Below are positions 33,676 through 42,594 of a stretch of DNA of 42,594 bases, piece by piece. Source of the stretch: an uncultured beta proteobacterium (GTDB lineage Bacteria > Pseudomonadota > Gammaproteobacteria > Burkholderiales > Burkholderiaceae_C); assembly GCA_903905735.1 (NCBI GenBank), contig CAIVHU010000132.1:1-42594 (forward strand). Direction: 5' to 3'. A model generated the notes under the pieces. That model searched no databases. It saw only the letters and a list, made by a program, of their open reading frames with translations, and was not told the DNA's origin. A program made the position numbers and the translations under genes. Positions within the stretch are counted from its first letter, which is position 1. Every line of letters starts with the position of its first letter.

Positions 33676-34203
33676 ATGGCTTCACCTGCTGATGTTGTTC
33701 TGTTGCCAGATGCCGGGCCATTGATTACGCTGGCCTATGCTGATTCGCTTGATCTGCTGTTCAAGCCAGGTTGGTCTGTCTCACTGGTGGATATGGTGCT
33801 GTTTGAGGTCACGCGCAACCAGACACCGACCAGCGAAAAACTGGCGCAATGGGTTCAAGCACACCAGCTTCCTGTGATCACGACCAACATTCACGTACAC
33901 CATCAACTTGCCTTGGCCTCCGGTGCAGTTGCGCCGCGGAAATCGAATCTCGGCGAACTGGCGATTCAGGAGACGATGAACAACTTCGCCCTGGCATTGC
34001 CCCCAAAAACTGGCATTTTCCTGTTTGAAGACCACAAAATTGCCCGTACCAGTTTTGTCTTGCCAGACAATTGCCGCAAGGTCAGCACCCGTGCATTTCT
34101 ATTTTTTTTGGAACAAAAAGGCTGGCTCGCATCTGCAACAGACATTGAGCGCCGGGCCATCCAAGCGGGAAGAGCCTTTTCAAACTTGCGCTTTCCCGCT
34201 TGA
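33676..34203 (+). CDS. PIN-domain toxin-like protein (DUF3368-like)
   Basis: This gene encodes 175 residues. The start [20 protein letters not shown] has the D-x-x-P-L/I of PIN nucleases (first catalytic Asp near residue 12). [11 protein letters not shown] near 95-105 corresponds to the LGExEAI helix of DUF3368-type proteins, and [11 protein letters not shown] near 121-131 to the later acidic cluster. [16 protein letters not shown] near 139-154 corresponds to the family's C-terminal helix. VapC-like PIN toxins cut tRNA or mRNA and are held by their antitoxin. Co-direction and 12-bp spacing with the RHH gene support a type II pair. It sits within the rib operon, 65 bp before ribBA. Confidence 0.7.
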   Translation: MASPADVVLLPDAGPLITLAYADSLDLLFKPGWSVSLVDMVLFEVTRNQTPTSEKLAQWVQAHQLPVITTNIHVHHQLALASGAVAPRKSNLGELAIQETMNNFALALPPKTGIFLFEDHKIARTSFVLPDNCRKVSTRAFLFFLEQKGWLASATDIERRAIQAGRAFSNLRFPA

Positions 34204-34268
34204 CATGGCAACCAGACCCAATCTGGGACAATGCCACACATACCGACAAGCAACCCTGAACCATTGAC

Positions 34269-35384
34269 ATGACAACTCTGCAACCCGTCGCCATTTCCCC
34301 CGTTGAAGACATCATTGCCGACATCAAGGCGGGCCGCATGGTGATTCTGGTCGACGAAGAAGACCGGGAAAACGAAGGCGACCTGATCATGGCCGCCGAC
34401 CATGTCACAGCCGAGGCCGTCAACTTCATGGCCCGTTTTGGCCGTGGCCTGATCTGCCTGACCCTGACCAAAGAGCGCTGCGAACGCCTGCAACTGCCAC
34501 CCATGACGGCGCGCAATGGCGACAAAAAAGGTACGGCGTTCACCGTATCGATTGAAGCCGGCGAAGGCGTGACCACCGGCATTTCTGCCGCCGACCGTGC
34601 CCGCACCGTGCAGGCCGCCGTCGCCAAAAATGCCAAGGCCGAAGACCTGGTGCAACCCGGCCACATCTTCCCGCTGCAGGCGGTAGAGGGCGGCGTGCTG
34701 ATCCGTGCTGGCCACACTGAGGCCGGTTGCGACCTGGCCGCCATGGCCGGGTGCGAGCCTGCGGCCATGATCTGCGAGATCATGAAAGACGACGGCACCA
34801 TGGCGCGCCTGCCTGATCTGCAGCTGTTTGCCGCAGAACACGGCCTGAAGATCGGCACCATTGCCGACATGATCCACCACCGCAGCCGCATGGAGTCGCT
34901 GGTGGAGCACATCGGCCTGCGCCCGCTCAACACCGCTTTCGGGCAGTTCACCGCGCATGCCTTCAAGGACAAAACTGCCCACGGCGTGCACCTGGCACTG
35001 GTGATGGGCGAGTGGACGGCTGACGAAGCCGTGCTGGCCCGCGTGCATGAGCCGCTGTCGGTGTTCGACGCCCTTGAAAAAGGCCGTGTGATGCATTCCT
35101 GGAGCCTGGAAGCCGCCCTGACCCGCGTGGCGGCCGAGGGCAAAGGCGTGGTGGTGTTCCTGAACTGTGGCGAAACCGGCGCGCAGCTCATGGCGCAGTT
35201 TGACGGCACGGCCAAGGCCAGCCACGGCCCCGAGCGCGGCCGCCTGGACCTGCGCACCTATGGCGTGGGCGCACAGATACTGCGCGAATGCGGCATCCAC
35301 AAAATGAAGCTCCTGGGCACCCCCCGGCGCATGCCCAGCATGACGGGCTACGGTCTTGAAATCGTCGGCTACGTCGCCCCCTGA
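34269..35384 (+). CDS. ribBA: 3,4-dihydroxy-2-butanone 4-phosphate synthase with degenerate GTP cyclohydrolase II domain
   Basis: RibB makes dihydroxybutanone phosphate from ribulose 5-phosphate for lumazine synthesis. The N-terminal half has [17 protein letters not shown] (about residues 28-44), [12 protein letters not shown] and [13 protein letters not shown] (about 151-163), all intact. The C-terminal half is homologous to GTP cyclohydrolase II, but the zinc and catalytic signature (GDxxxSxxCDCxxQL) is replaced by [19 protein letters not shown], without its cysteines. So this half should be inactive as a cyclohydrolase, and a separate ribA is expected elsewhere. Length of 371 fits this fused class in Burkholderiales. 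No FMN riboswitch precedes it. Confidence 0.93.
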   Translation: MTTLQPVAISPVEDIIADIKAGRMVILVDEEDRENEGDLIMAADHVTAEAVNFMARFGRGLICLTLTKERCERLQLPPMTARNGDKKGTAFTVSIEAGEGVTTGISAADRARTVQAAVAKNAKAEDLVQPGHIFPLQAVEGGVLIRAGHTEAGCDLAAMAGCEPAAMICEIMKDDGTMARLPDLQLFAAEHGLKIGTIADMIHHRSRMESLVEHIGLRPLNTAFGQFTAHAFKDKTAHGVHLALVMGEWTADEAVLARVHEPLSVFDALEKGRVMHSWSLEAALTRVAAEGKGVVVFLNCGETGAQLMAQFDGTAKASHGPERGRLDLRTYGVGAQILRECGIHKMKLLGTPRRMPSMTGYGLEIVGYVAP

Positions 35385-35405
35385 ACCTAACACCAGATCC
35401 AAACC

Positions 35406-35879
35406 ATGCTGATCGCAGAACAAGGCGCACTTGACGCCACCGACCCCCGTCTCAACGGCAAAGACCTCACCATCGGCATCGTGCAGGCGCGCTTCAATAC
35501 CGACATCACCAACGCCCTGGCGGAGGCTTGCCGCGCCGAACTTCTGGCCCTGGGCGTGGCGGAAAAAAACATCACCCTGGTGCAGGTTCCCGGTGCGCTG
35601 GAAGTTCCCATCGCGCTGCTGGGACTGGCCGAACACCTGAAATATGACGCGCTGATTGCACTGGGCTGCATCATTCGCGGTGAAACCTACCATTTTGAGC
35701 TGGTGGCCAACGAGTCGGGCGCGGGTGTCAGCCGCGTTGCCCTGGACTACAAGCTGCCGATTGCCAACGCCATCCTGACCGTGGAAAACATGGCACAAGC
35801 CGTGGCCCGCCAGACCGACAAGGGCCGTGACGCTGCCCGCGCGGCGGTTGAAATGGCTAACCTGCTGGAAAGTATTTAA
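35406..35879 (+). CDS. ribH: 6,7-dimethyl-8-ribityllumazine synthase
   Basis: This enzyme condenses dihydroxybutanone phosphate with the pyrimidine intermediate, feeding RibE. The 157-residue protein has [11 protein letters not shown] (about residues 26-36), [11 protein letters not shown] (about 59-69), [18 protein letters not shown] (about 85-102, with the catalytic His) and a [13 protein letters not shown] end ([16 protein letters not shown]). It follows ribBA by 21 bp. Its stop overlaps the nusB start (TAATGA), so the two are coupled. Confidence 0.97.
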   Translation: MLIAEQGALDATDPRLNGKDLTIGIVQARFNTDITNALAEACRAELLALGVAEKNITLVQVPGALEVPIALLGLAEHLKYDALIALGCIIRGETYHFELVANESGAGVSRVALDYKLPIANAILTVENMAQAVARQTDKGRDAARAAVEMANLLESI

Positions 35880-36418
35880 TGAGTGAATCAAGCCACCCCA
35901 GCCCCTCCAAACGCCCTCCCCGCCAGCCCCGCAAGGGACTGACAAGCACCGGCGTGCGCAAGGCGGCCAGCAAGTCTGACCGCTCCCGCTCACGTGAATT
36001 TGCCCTGCAAGGGCTCTATCAGGTGCTGGTGGGCAAAAACGCCCTGGACGACGTGGATGCCTTTACCCGCGACCTGGCTGGCTTTTCCAAAGCCGATGCA
36101 GTGCACTTTGATGCGCTGCTACACGGCTGCGCCGAGCATGCGGCCGCTCTGGATGCACAAATTCAGCCGGTGCTGGACCGCCCGTTGAGCGAGATTTCGC
36201 CGGTGGAGCACGCCTGCATGTGGATTGGGGTGTACGAGTTTGCCCATTGCCCGGATGTACCGTGGCGCGTGGTGCTCAATGAATGCATTGAACTGGCCAA
36301 GGAATTTGGCGGTACCGACGGCCACAAGTATGTGAACGCGGTGCTCAACGCCCTCGCTCGCCAGTTGCGCGAAGCCGAAGTCAACGCCGACCGCAGCTCA
36401 GGCCGCGCCTCTGCCTGA
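35879..36418 (+). CDS. nusB: Transcription antitermination factor NusB
   Basis: NusB joins NusE at boxA to form the antitermination complex on rRNA transcripts. The all-helical fold is recognisable: [15 protein letters not shown] (about residues 37-51), the [23 protein letters not shown] segment, [27 protein letters not shown] (about 131-157). A basic, Pro/Ser-rich extension of about 35 residues precedes the core. Length is 179. The location directly after ribH is conserved across proteobacteria. Confidence 0.95.
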   Translation: MSESSHPSPSKRPPRQPRKGLTSTGVRKAASKSDRSRSREFALQGLYQVLVGKNALDDVDAFTRDLAGFSKADAVHFDALLHGCAEHAAALDAQIQPVLDRPLSEISPVEHACMWIGVYEFAHCPDVPWRVVLNECIELAKEFGGTDGHKYVNAVLNALARQLREAEVNADRSSGRASA

Positions 36419-36420
36419 CC

Positions 36421-37605
36421 ATGAAGGTATCTGAACGCGCTCAGCGCATTGAACCTTTTTACGTGATGGAAATCGCCAAGGCCGCGCAGGCCCTGGCGGC
36501 CAGCACGGCAGATTCGGCCCAGCCGATGATTTTTTTGAACATGGGGGAGCCCGATTTCACCGCGCCACCCCTGGTGCAAGAGGCTGCTGCCAAAGCCATC
36601 CGAGACGGTTTGACGCAGTACACCCCGGCCACCGGTCTGCCTGAACTGCGCGAGCGCATCAGCCAGTGGTATGCACAGCGCTTTGGCGTGGCGGTGCCTG
36701 CCAACCGCATCGTGATGACCGCCGGGGCCTCGGCAGCACTGCAATTGGCCTGCCTGGCGCTGATCAACCCGGGCGACGAAATGCTGATGCCCGACCCCAG
36801 CTACCCGTGCAACCGGCATTTTGTGTCGGCCGCAGACGGCACGCCGGTGCTGATCCCGACCACCGCAGGTGAGCGTTTTCAGCTCAGCGGGCAAAAAGTG
36901 GCTTCCGCCTGGAACAGTCAGACACGCGGCGTGCTGCTGGCCTCACCGTCCAACCCCACCGGCACCTCTATCGCACTATCAGAAATGAAGCGTATTCATG
37001 AGGTGGTGCAAGGGCATGGCGGCATTTCCATCATTGATGAAATTTATCTGGGCCTGAGCTTTGATGCCGAGTTTGGCCAGACCGCGCTGGCGCTGGGTGA
37101 CGACATCATCAGCGTCAACAGCTTTTCCAAATACTTCAACATGACCGGCTGGCGACTCGGTTGGCTGGTGGTGCCTGAGGCTCTGGTGCCGGTGATGGAG
37201 CGGCTGGCGCAAAACCTGTTCATTTGCCCGAGCACGATTGCCCAGCACGCTGCGCTGGCATGTTTTGAGGCCGACAGCCTGGCTGAATACGAGCGCCGTC
37301 GTGCCGAGTTCAAGGCCCGTCGCGACTATTTCATCCCCGCGCTCAATGCCTTGGGCTTGACCGTGCCGGTCATGCCAGACGGCGCGTTTTACGCCTGGGC
37401 CGACTGCACGGCGGCTTGCGAGAAGCTGGGGGTCACCGGTAGTTGGGATCTGTCGTTTGAATTGATGAACCGCGCGCGGGTGGGCGTGACACCCGGGCGC
37501 GACTTTGGCCAGGTCGACACCGGGCATTTCATCCGCTTCTCAACCGCCAGCTCGATGGCGCATTTGCACGAAGCCATGGCCCGACTGCGCTCCGTGCTGG
37601 CATGA
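36421..37605 (+). CDS. PLP-dependent aminotransferase, class I/II
   Basis: A fold-type I aminotransferase of 394 residues. Motifs: NMGEPDFTAPP (about residues 40-50), MTAGASAALQLA (about 99-110), SPSNPTGTSI (about 176-185), IIDEIYLGL (about 202-211) and NSFSKYFNMTGWRLGW with the PLP lysine at about 237. An Arg for the substrate carboxylate is in HFIRFSTA near 366. Substrate cannot be read from sequence; relatives beside nusB are annotated as aspartate or general aminotransferases. It starts 2 bp after nusB, and its stop overlaps the ybgC start (ATGACA), linking the rib/nusB run to the tol run. Confidence 0.92.
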   Translation: MKVSERAQRIEPFYVMEIAKAAQALAASTADSAQPMIFLNMGEPDFTAPPLVQEAAAKAIRDGLTQYTPATGLPELRERISQWYAQRFGVAVPANRIVMTAGASAALQLACLALINPGDEMLMPDPSYPCNRHFVSAADGTPVLIPTTAGERFQLSGQKVASAWNSQTRGVLLASPSNPTGTSIALSEMKRIHEVVQGHGGISIIDEIYLGLSFDAEFGQTALALGDDIISVNSFSKYFNMTGWRLGWLVVPEALVPVMERLAQNLFICPSTIAQHAALACFEADSLAEYERRRAEFKARRDYFIPALNALGLTVPVMPDGAFYAWADCTAACEKLGVTGSWDLSFELMNRARVGVTPGRDFGQVDTGHFIRFSTASSMAHLHEAMARLRSVLA

Positions 37606-38042
37606 CATACAGTACGCAAACTGCATCGGACGCTGTTGCCACACCGTTTGCCTGGTCGGTGCGTGTGTATTGGGAAGACACCGATGCCGGTGGCATCGTT
37701 TATTACGCCAACTACCTGAAATTTTTTGAGCGCGCCCGCACCGAGTGGTTGCGCGCCTGCGGCATCCATCAGCAAGCCCTGAAGCTGGAGACAGGCGGCA
37801 TGTTTGTGGTGAGCCAGGCGCAGATCAATTACCTCAAGAGCGCCCGCCTGGATGATGAACTTTTGTTGACAACATCACTCACAGAGTCGGGACGCGCTTC
37901 GATGACCATCCATCAGCAGGCCAGGCTCAAGCATCCTGACACCCCGGTGTTGCTGTGCGAAGCCACCATTCGGGCCAGCTGGGTCAATGCGGCGGGCAAA
38001 CCAACCCGAATTCCCCAAGTTATCCTGGACAAATTGTTATGA
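37602..38042 (+). CDS. ybgC: Tol-Pal-associated acyl-CoA thioesterase YbgC
   Basis: A hotdog-fold thioesterase found at the head of tol-pal operons. The 146-residue protein has VRVYWEDTDAGGIVYYANYLKFFERARTEWL (catalytic Asp in EDTDAGG, about residue 25-31), the defining signature of the family. The start ATG 37602 overlaps the aminotransferase stop, and its stop overlaps the tolQ start. Its exact substrate in this operon remains unclear. Confidence 0.95.
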   Translation: MTYSTQTASDAVATPFAWSVRVYWEDTDAGGIVYYANYLKFFERARTEWLRACGIHQQALKLETGGMFVVSQAQINYLKSARLDDELLLTTSLTESGRASMTIHQQARLKHPDTPVLLCEATIRASWVNAAGKPTRIPQVILDKLL

Positions 38043-38731
38043 ACCAAGACCTTTCCATCCTCACCATGGTGCTCAATGCCAGCCTGGTGGTGCAACTTGT
38101 GATGCTGTTGCTCATGGGTATCTCGATTGCCAGCTGGGCGGCCATTTTCCGCAAGCTGTTTTCGCTGGGCAAGGTCAAAGCGCTCAACGACAGTTTCGAG
38201 CGCGAGTTCTGGTCCGGCAGCAGCCTGAACGACCTCTACGCCGCAGCGGCCCAAAACGCCAAGACCTCAGGCCCAATGGAGCGTATTTTTGCCAGTGGCA
38301 TGCGCGAATACCAGAAACTGCGCGAAAAACGCATTGCCGACCCCGGCACCCTGATGGACGGCGCACGGCGCGCCATGCGGGCCAGCTTTCAGCGCGAGAT
38401 GGACGTGATCGAAACCCATCTGTCGTTTCTGGCCTCGGTGGGTTCGGTCTCGCCTTATGTGGGGCTGTTTGGCACCGTCTGGGGCATCATGCACTCATTC
38501 ACCGGGCTGGCCGCGCTGACGCAGGTGACCCTGGCCACGGTGGCACCCGGCATTGCCGAAGCGTTGGTGGCCACCGCCATCGGCCTGTTCGCTGCCATTC
38601 CGGCGGTGGTGGCCTACAACCGCTTTGCGCGCGACATTGACCGCATCTCCATCCGTCTGGAAACCTTCATCGAAGAGTTCACCAACATCCTGCAGCGCAA
38701 TGTGGGCGCGCAATCTGCCTCCGGGCATTGA
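38039..38731 (+). CDS. tolQ: Tol-Pal system proton channel subunit TolQ
   Basis: TolQ and TolR form the proton-driven motor of the Tol-Pal system, which pulls the outer membrane in at division. From ATG 38039 (overlapping the ybgC stop as ATGA) the protein has 230 residues. The first membrane helix is near residues 12-38 (LVVQLVMLLLMGISIASWAAIF). The MotA/ExbB region includes VSPYVGLFGTVWGIMHSF (about 139-156) and ALVATAIGLFAAIPAVVAYN (about 177-196). The longer frame from 37955 is not real. Confidence 0.96.
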   Translation: MNQDLSILTMVLNASLVVQLVMLLLMGISIASWAAIFRKLFSLGKVKALNDSFEREFWSGSSLNDLYAAAAQNAKTSGPMERIFASGMREYQKLREKRIADPGTLMDGARRAMRASFQREMDVIETHLSFLASVGSVSPYVGLFGTVWGIMHSFTGLAALTQVTLATVAPGIAEALVATAIGLFAAIPAVVAYNRFARDIDRISIRLETFIEEFTNILQRNVGAQSASGH

Positions 38732-38746
38732 CCAGGAGCGAGCAAG

Positions 38747-39166
38747 ATGCCAGCAACAGTGAGCCGTGGCCGGGGACGGCGTGCCATCAACGACATCAAC
38801 ATGGTGCCTTTCATCGACGTGATGCTGGTGCTGCTGATCATCTTCATGGTGACCGCGCCGCTGATTGCGCCGAGCATGATCAACCTGCCCAGCGTGGGCA
38901 AAGCGGCCAAACAGCCCGATCAGGTGCTGCAGATCATCATTGGCAAAGACGAGTCGCTGGAGCTCAAAAACAAGGACAAAACCAGCTCCGTCACCCTCAA
39001 GGATGTGGCAGGCGTGGTCAAGCAGGCGCAAGAAGGTGTTGACAACCCGGCGGTGGTCATCAGTGCCGACAAAAACGTCAAATACGAAGCGGTGGTCAAA
39101 GTCATGGACAAGCTGCAACGCGAGGGCGTGGCCCGCGTGGGCCTGTCGGTGCAACTGGCCAACTGA
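38747..39166 (+). CDS. tolR: Tol-Pal system protein TolR
   Basis: An ExbD-like partner of TolQ. The 139-residue protein has a short cytoplasmic start, INDINMVPFIDVMLVLLIIFMVTAPLI (about residues 16-42) with the proton-carrying Asp in FIDVMLVLL, and a periplasmic domain with VVISADKNVKYEAVVKVMDKL. Starts 15 bp after tolQ. Confidence 0.96.
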   Translation: MPATVSRGRGRRAINDINMVPFIDVMLVLLIIFMVTAPLIAPSMINLPSVGKAAKQPDQVLQIIIGKDESLELKNKDKTSSVTLKDVAGVVKQAQEGVDNPAVVISADKNVKYEAVVKVMDKLQREGVARVGLSVQLAN

Positions 39167-39176
39167 TCAACAGGAC

Positions 39177-40190
39177 ATGCACGCCCATACCGACCGCCTT
39201 GACTTTGCACCGCCAGACACCCCTGGCCGGGCGCGCGCGGTGATTCTGGCGCTGCTGGTGCACGGGCTGCTACTGGCGGCCCTGGCCTGGGGCGTGCGCT
39301 GGACCCGCGACACCCAGATCTTGAGCGCCGAGGCAGAGCTCTGGTCGGCGGTGCCACAGGAAGCCGCGCCCCGACTGGCCGAGCCACCGCCGGAGCCGAC
39401 GCCCGAGCCTGTGAAACCCCTGCCGCCCGCGCCACCGCCGCCACCCGCACCGCCGCCGCCTCAGCCCGTGGTGACACCGCCTGCCCCACCACCACCCCAA
39501 GTCGATATTGCGCTGGAGCAGGAGAAGCTGCGCAAGCAAAAGGAACTGGCCCGGCTGGAAGACATCAAACAGCAAAAACTCCAACAAAAGCTGGAGAAAG
39601 AACGTCTGGACAAGCTGAAGCGGGAAAAAGACAAGCTGGAAAAAGCCCGGCTTGACAAGCTGAAGCAGGACAAACTCAAGCAAGACAAGCTCAAGGCCGA
39701 GCAGGACAAGCTGAAACAGGACAAGCAGAAGGCCCAACAGGAAAAGCTTAAAGCAGAGGAAGCCAGCAAAGCCCAGCAAGCGGCGCTGGACAAGAAGCAG
39801 ACTGCGCTGGAGGCCAAGCAGCTCCAGGCCCTTCGCGACAAGAACATGCAGCGCATGCTGGGTATGGCCGGTGCCACGGGCGCGGCCAACGCCACTGGCA
39901 GCGCCTTGAAATCGTCCGGGCCATCGGCCAGCTACGCCGGTCGCATCCGGGCACGCATCAAGCCCAACATCGTCTTCACTGAAGAAATTGTGGGTAACCC
40001 GACCACCGAGGTCGAGGTACGCACAGCCCCCGACGGCACCATTGTGGGTCGCAAAGTCACCAAGAGCAGCGGCGACAAGTCCTGGGACGACGCGGTGATC
40101 AAAGCCATCGACAAGACGCAAGTGCTGCCGCGCGACATTGACGGTACCGTGCCGTCGAGCTTGTTGCTGGTGTTCCGGCCCAAGGATTAG
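39177..40190 (+). CDS. tolA: Cell-envelope bridging protein TolA
   Basis: TolA connects the TolQR motor to Pal/TolB at the outer membrane. I start it at ATG 39177, with GGA just before, giving 337 residues; the open frame to 38940 overlaps tolR. Order of parts: one membrane helix (AVILALLVHGLLLAALAWGV, about 20-39), a Pro-rich stretch (about 62-108), a Lys/Glu/Ala-rich coiled coil with repeated KLKQDKLK-like units (about 110-225), and a C-terminal TonB-like domain (about 258-337; YAGRIRARIKPNIVF, EVEVRTAPDGTIV). Complete gene; tolB and pal do not follow here, since thiC lies convergent. Confidence 0.93.
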   Translation: MHAHTDRLDFAPPDTPGRARAVILALLVHGLLLAALAWGVRWTRDTQILSAEAELWSAVPQEAAPRLAEPPPEPTPEPVKPLPPAPPPPPAPPPPQPVVTPPAPPPPQVDIALEQEKLRKQKELARLEDIKQQKLQQKLEKERLDKLKREKDKLEKARLDKLKQDKLKQDKLKAEQDKLKQDKQKAQQEKLKAEEASKAQQAALDKKQTALEAKQLQALRDKNMQRMLGMAGATGAANATGSALKSSGPSASYAGRIRARIKPNIVFTEEIVGNPTTEVEVRTAPDGTIVGRKVTKSSGDKSWDDAVIKAIDKTQVLPRDIDGTVPSSLLLVFRPKD

Positions 40191-40245
40191 CAGCTATTTT
40201 TGATAGCTGCCGGCCCCTTATTCGTAAGGGCTAGAGCCACTTTTT
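40191..40245 (+). repeat. 55-bp two-hairpin repeat directly after tolA; possible terminator
   Basis: The best-structured copy. GCAGCTAT (40190-40197) pairs perfectly with ATAGCTGC (40203-40210). CCCTTA (40215-40220) pairs with TAAGGG (40225-40230) around a TTCG loop. CTAGAGCCACTTTTTCC follows. It begins on the last base of the tolA stop codon. The second hairpin plus T-run could stop tolA transcription. Confidence 0.8.
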
Positions 40246-40317
40246 CCATATATATTTCAGGGTAGGTGTCGGCCGAGATGTCTGCGCGACGCGCGCTCGG
40301 CCAGCGCACTTTAGCTC

Positions 40318-42264
<1,947 letters not shown>

Positions 42265-42340
42265 TCAAGCCTGCCTGGAGTGCCGGGGAGTCGCTGAAAA
42301 GGTCTTGTGCAGAGCTTTCAGAGCCGGTGCCAATTGCGTT

Positions 42341-42427
42341 GTTCCCTACGCAGGCATGACCCCGATCAGGTTCAGCGGGTTCCACAGGAGTGGTCTCAGC
42401 CTCGACTTACGTCTTTGGCGCCCCGAC
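42341..42427 (-). ncRNA. TPP riboswitch (THI element) of thiC
   Basis: Read on the minus strand: TCGGGGCGCC, GGCTGAGACCACTCC, GTGGAACCCGCTGAACCTGAT, CGGGGTCATGCCTGCGTAGGGAAC. These are the conserved TPP-aptamer blocks, including CTGAGA, ACC-GAACCTGATC and GCGTAGGGAA. It ends about 97 bases before the TTG start of thiC. The intervening stretch holds GGAG close to the start; I did not see a clear T-run terminator, so control by hiding the Shine-Dalgarno is plausible. Confidence 0.95.
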
Positions 42428-42474
42428 AAGCGCATGAAGTGTAGATCAACTGAACCGCCGCCGAAACGATTACC

Positions 42475-42523
42475 AAAAATAATAGCAACCACCGCTTGCT
42501 GAATAAGGGCTACAGGCCAATTT
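42475..42523 (+). repeat. 55-bp repeat, intergenic copy upstream of thiC
   Basis: It reads AAAATAATAGCAACCACCGC, TTGCTGAATAAGG and GCTACAGGCCAATTT. Spacing of TAGC, CGCTT, ATAAGGGCTA and AGGCC matches the 5664-5718 copy. It begins about 48 bp upstream of the TPP riboswitch and ends at the stop of the next minus-strand ORF. Confidence 0.7.
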
Positions 42524-42594
42524 CATTCATAAACAATGTCGGCAGTGCCGGGCGCTGCCTGAGCCCACCAGCTGGCCAGAGCGGCGTTGCTGGG
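42523..42594 (-). CDS. C-terminal tail of an unidentified minus-strand gene (partial)
   Basis: The minus strand is open from the window edge to TGA at 42525-42523. It encodes PSNAALASWWAQAAPG then TADIVYE. The clean reading and the repeat placed right at its stop support a real gene end, but 23 residues are too few to identify it. Confidence 0.35.
   Translation of the reverse strand, partial: PSNAALASWWAQAAPGTADIVYE

Noticed and set aside
34204..34268. FMN riboswitch upstream of ribBA
   Set aside because: The gap is only 65 bases and has none of the FMN-element conserved blocks.
33966..35993. 675-codon open frame on the minus strand
   Set aside because: It is antisense to ribBA, ribH and parts of the PIN and nusB genes, all well supported. 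No family motif is visible in it.

Overview
The window looks like chromosome of a Comamonadaceae betaproteobacterium, most like Rhodoferax and its relatives. This rests on gene order (glyA-nrdR; ribD-ribE-ribBA-ribH-nusB-aminotransferase; ybgC-tolQRA), on protein flavour, and on a short repeat with a GGGCTAGAGCC-like core that I associate with this family. The assignment is by recognition, not by a database search.

Layout. 1-1616: a decayed accessory patch next to a tRNA gene. It holds a tnpA-like IS66 fragment joined to a headless DUF927 ATPase gene. 1616-7124 (minus): a housekeeping run read as cysS, DNA-3-methyladenine glycosylase, accA, tilS, lysC, then tRNA-Ser(GCT) with its terminator. 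7321-11804 (plus): two related secreted TPR proteins (one an L,D-transpeptidase), two cyclophilins, and lpxH. 11919-12834: a small orphan gene and a frameshifted TMEM175-like channel gene. 13066-19731 (minus): a DUF349 protein and a giant DUF748/AsmA-like envelope protein. 20031-22770 (plus): a lytic transglycosylase behind a structured leader, then glyA under a ZTP (pfl) riboswitch, and nrdR. 23037-31158 (minus): a type IV pilus minor-pilin operon, pilV-pilW-pilX-pilY1-pilE-gspH/fimT. 31352-37605 (plus): riboflavin biosynthesis and nusB, with a toxin-antitoxin-like pair wedged between ribE and ribBA. 37602-40190 (plus): ybgC-tolQ-tolR-tolA. 40318-42427 (minus): thiC under a TPP riboswitch. 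42523-42594: the tail of one more minus-strand ORF.

The most unusual signal is a family of about 55-bp, two-hairpin repeats. I find at least ten copies. Some are intergenic, but several lie inside protein genes (tilS, ppiA-like signal peptide, DUF349 gene, DUF748 gene twice, ribD) or across a start codon (glycosylase gene). They are read in a consistent frame for each orientation, which recalls the Rickettsia palindromic elements. Second-tier signals are the ZTP riboswitch with an extra hairpin, the RHH/PIN pair inside the rib operon, the RibBA with a dead GTP cyclohydrolase half, and the IS66/DUF927 junction beside tRNA-Ser.
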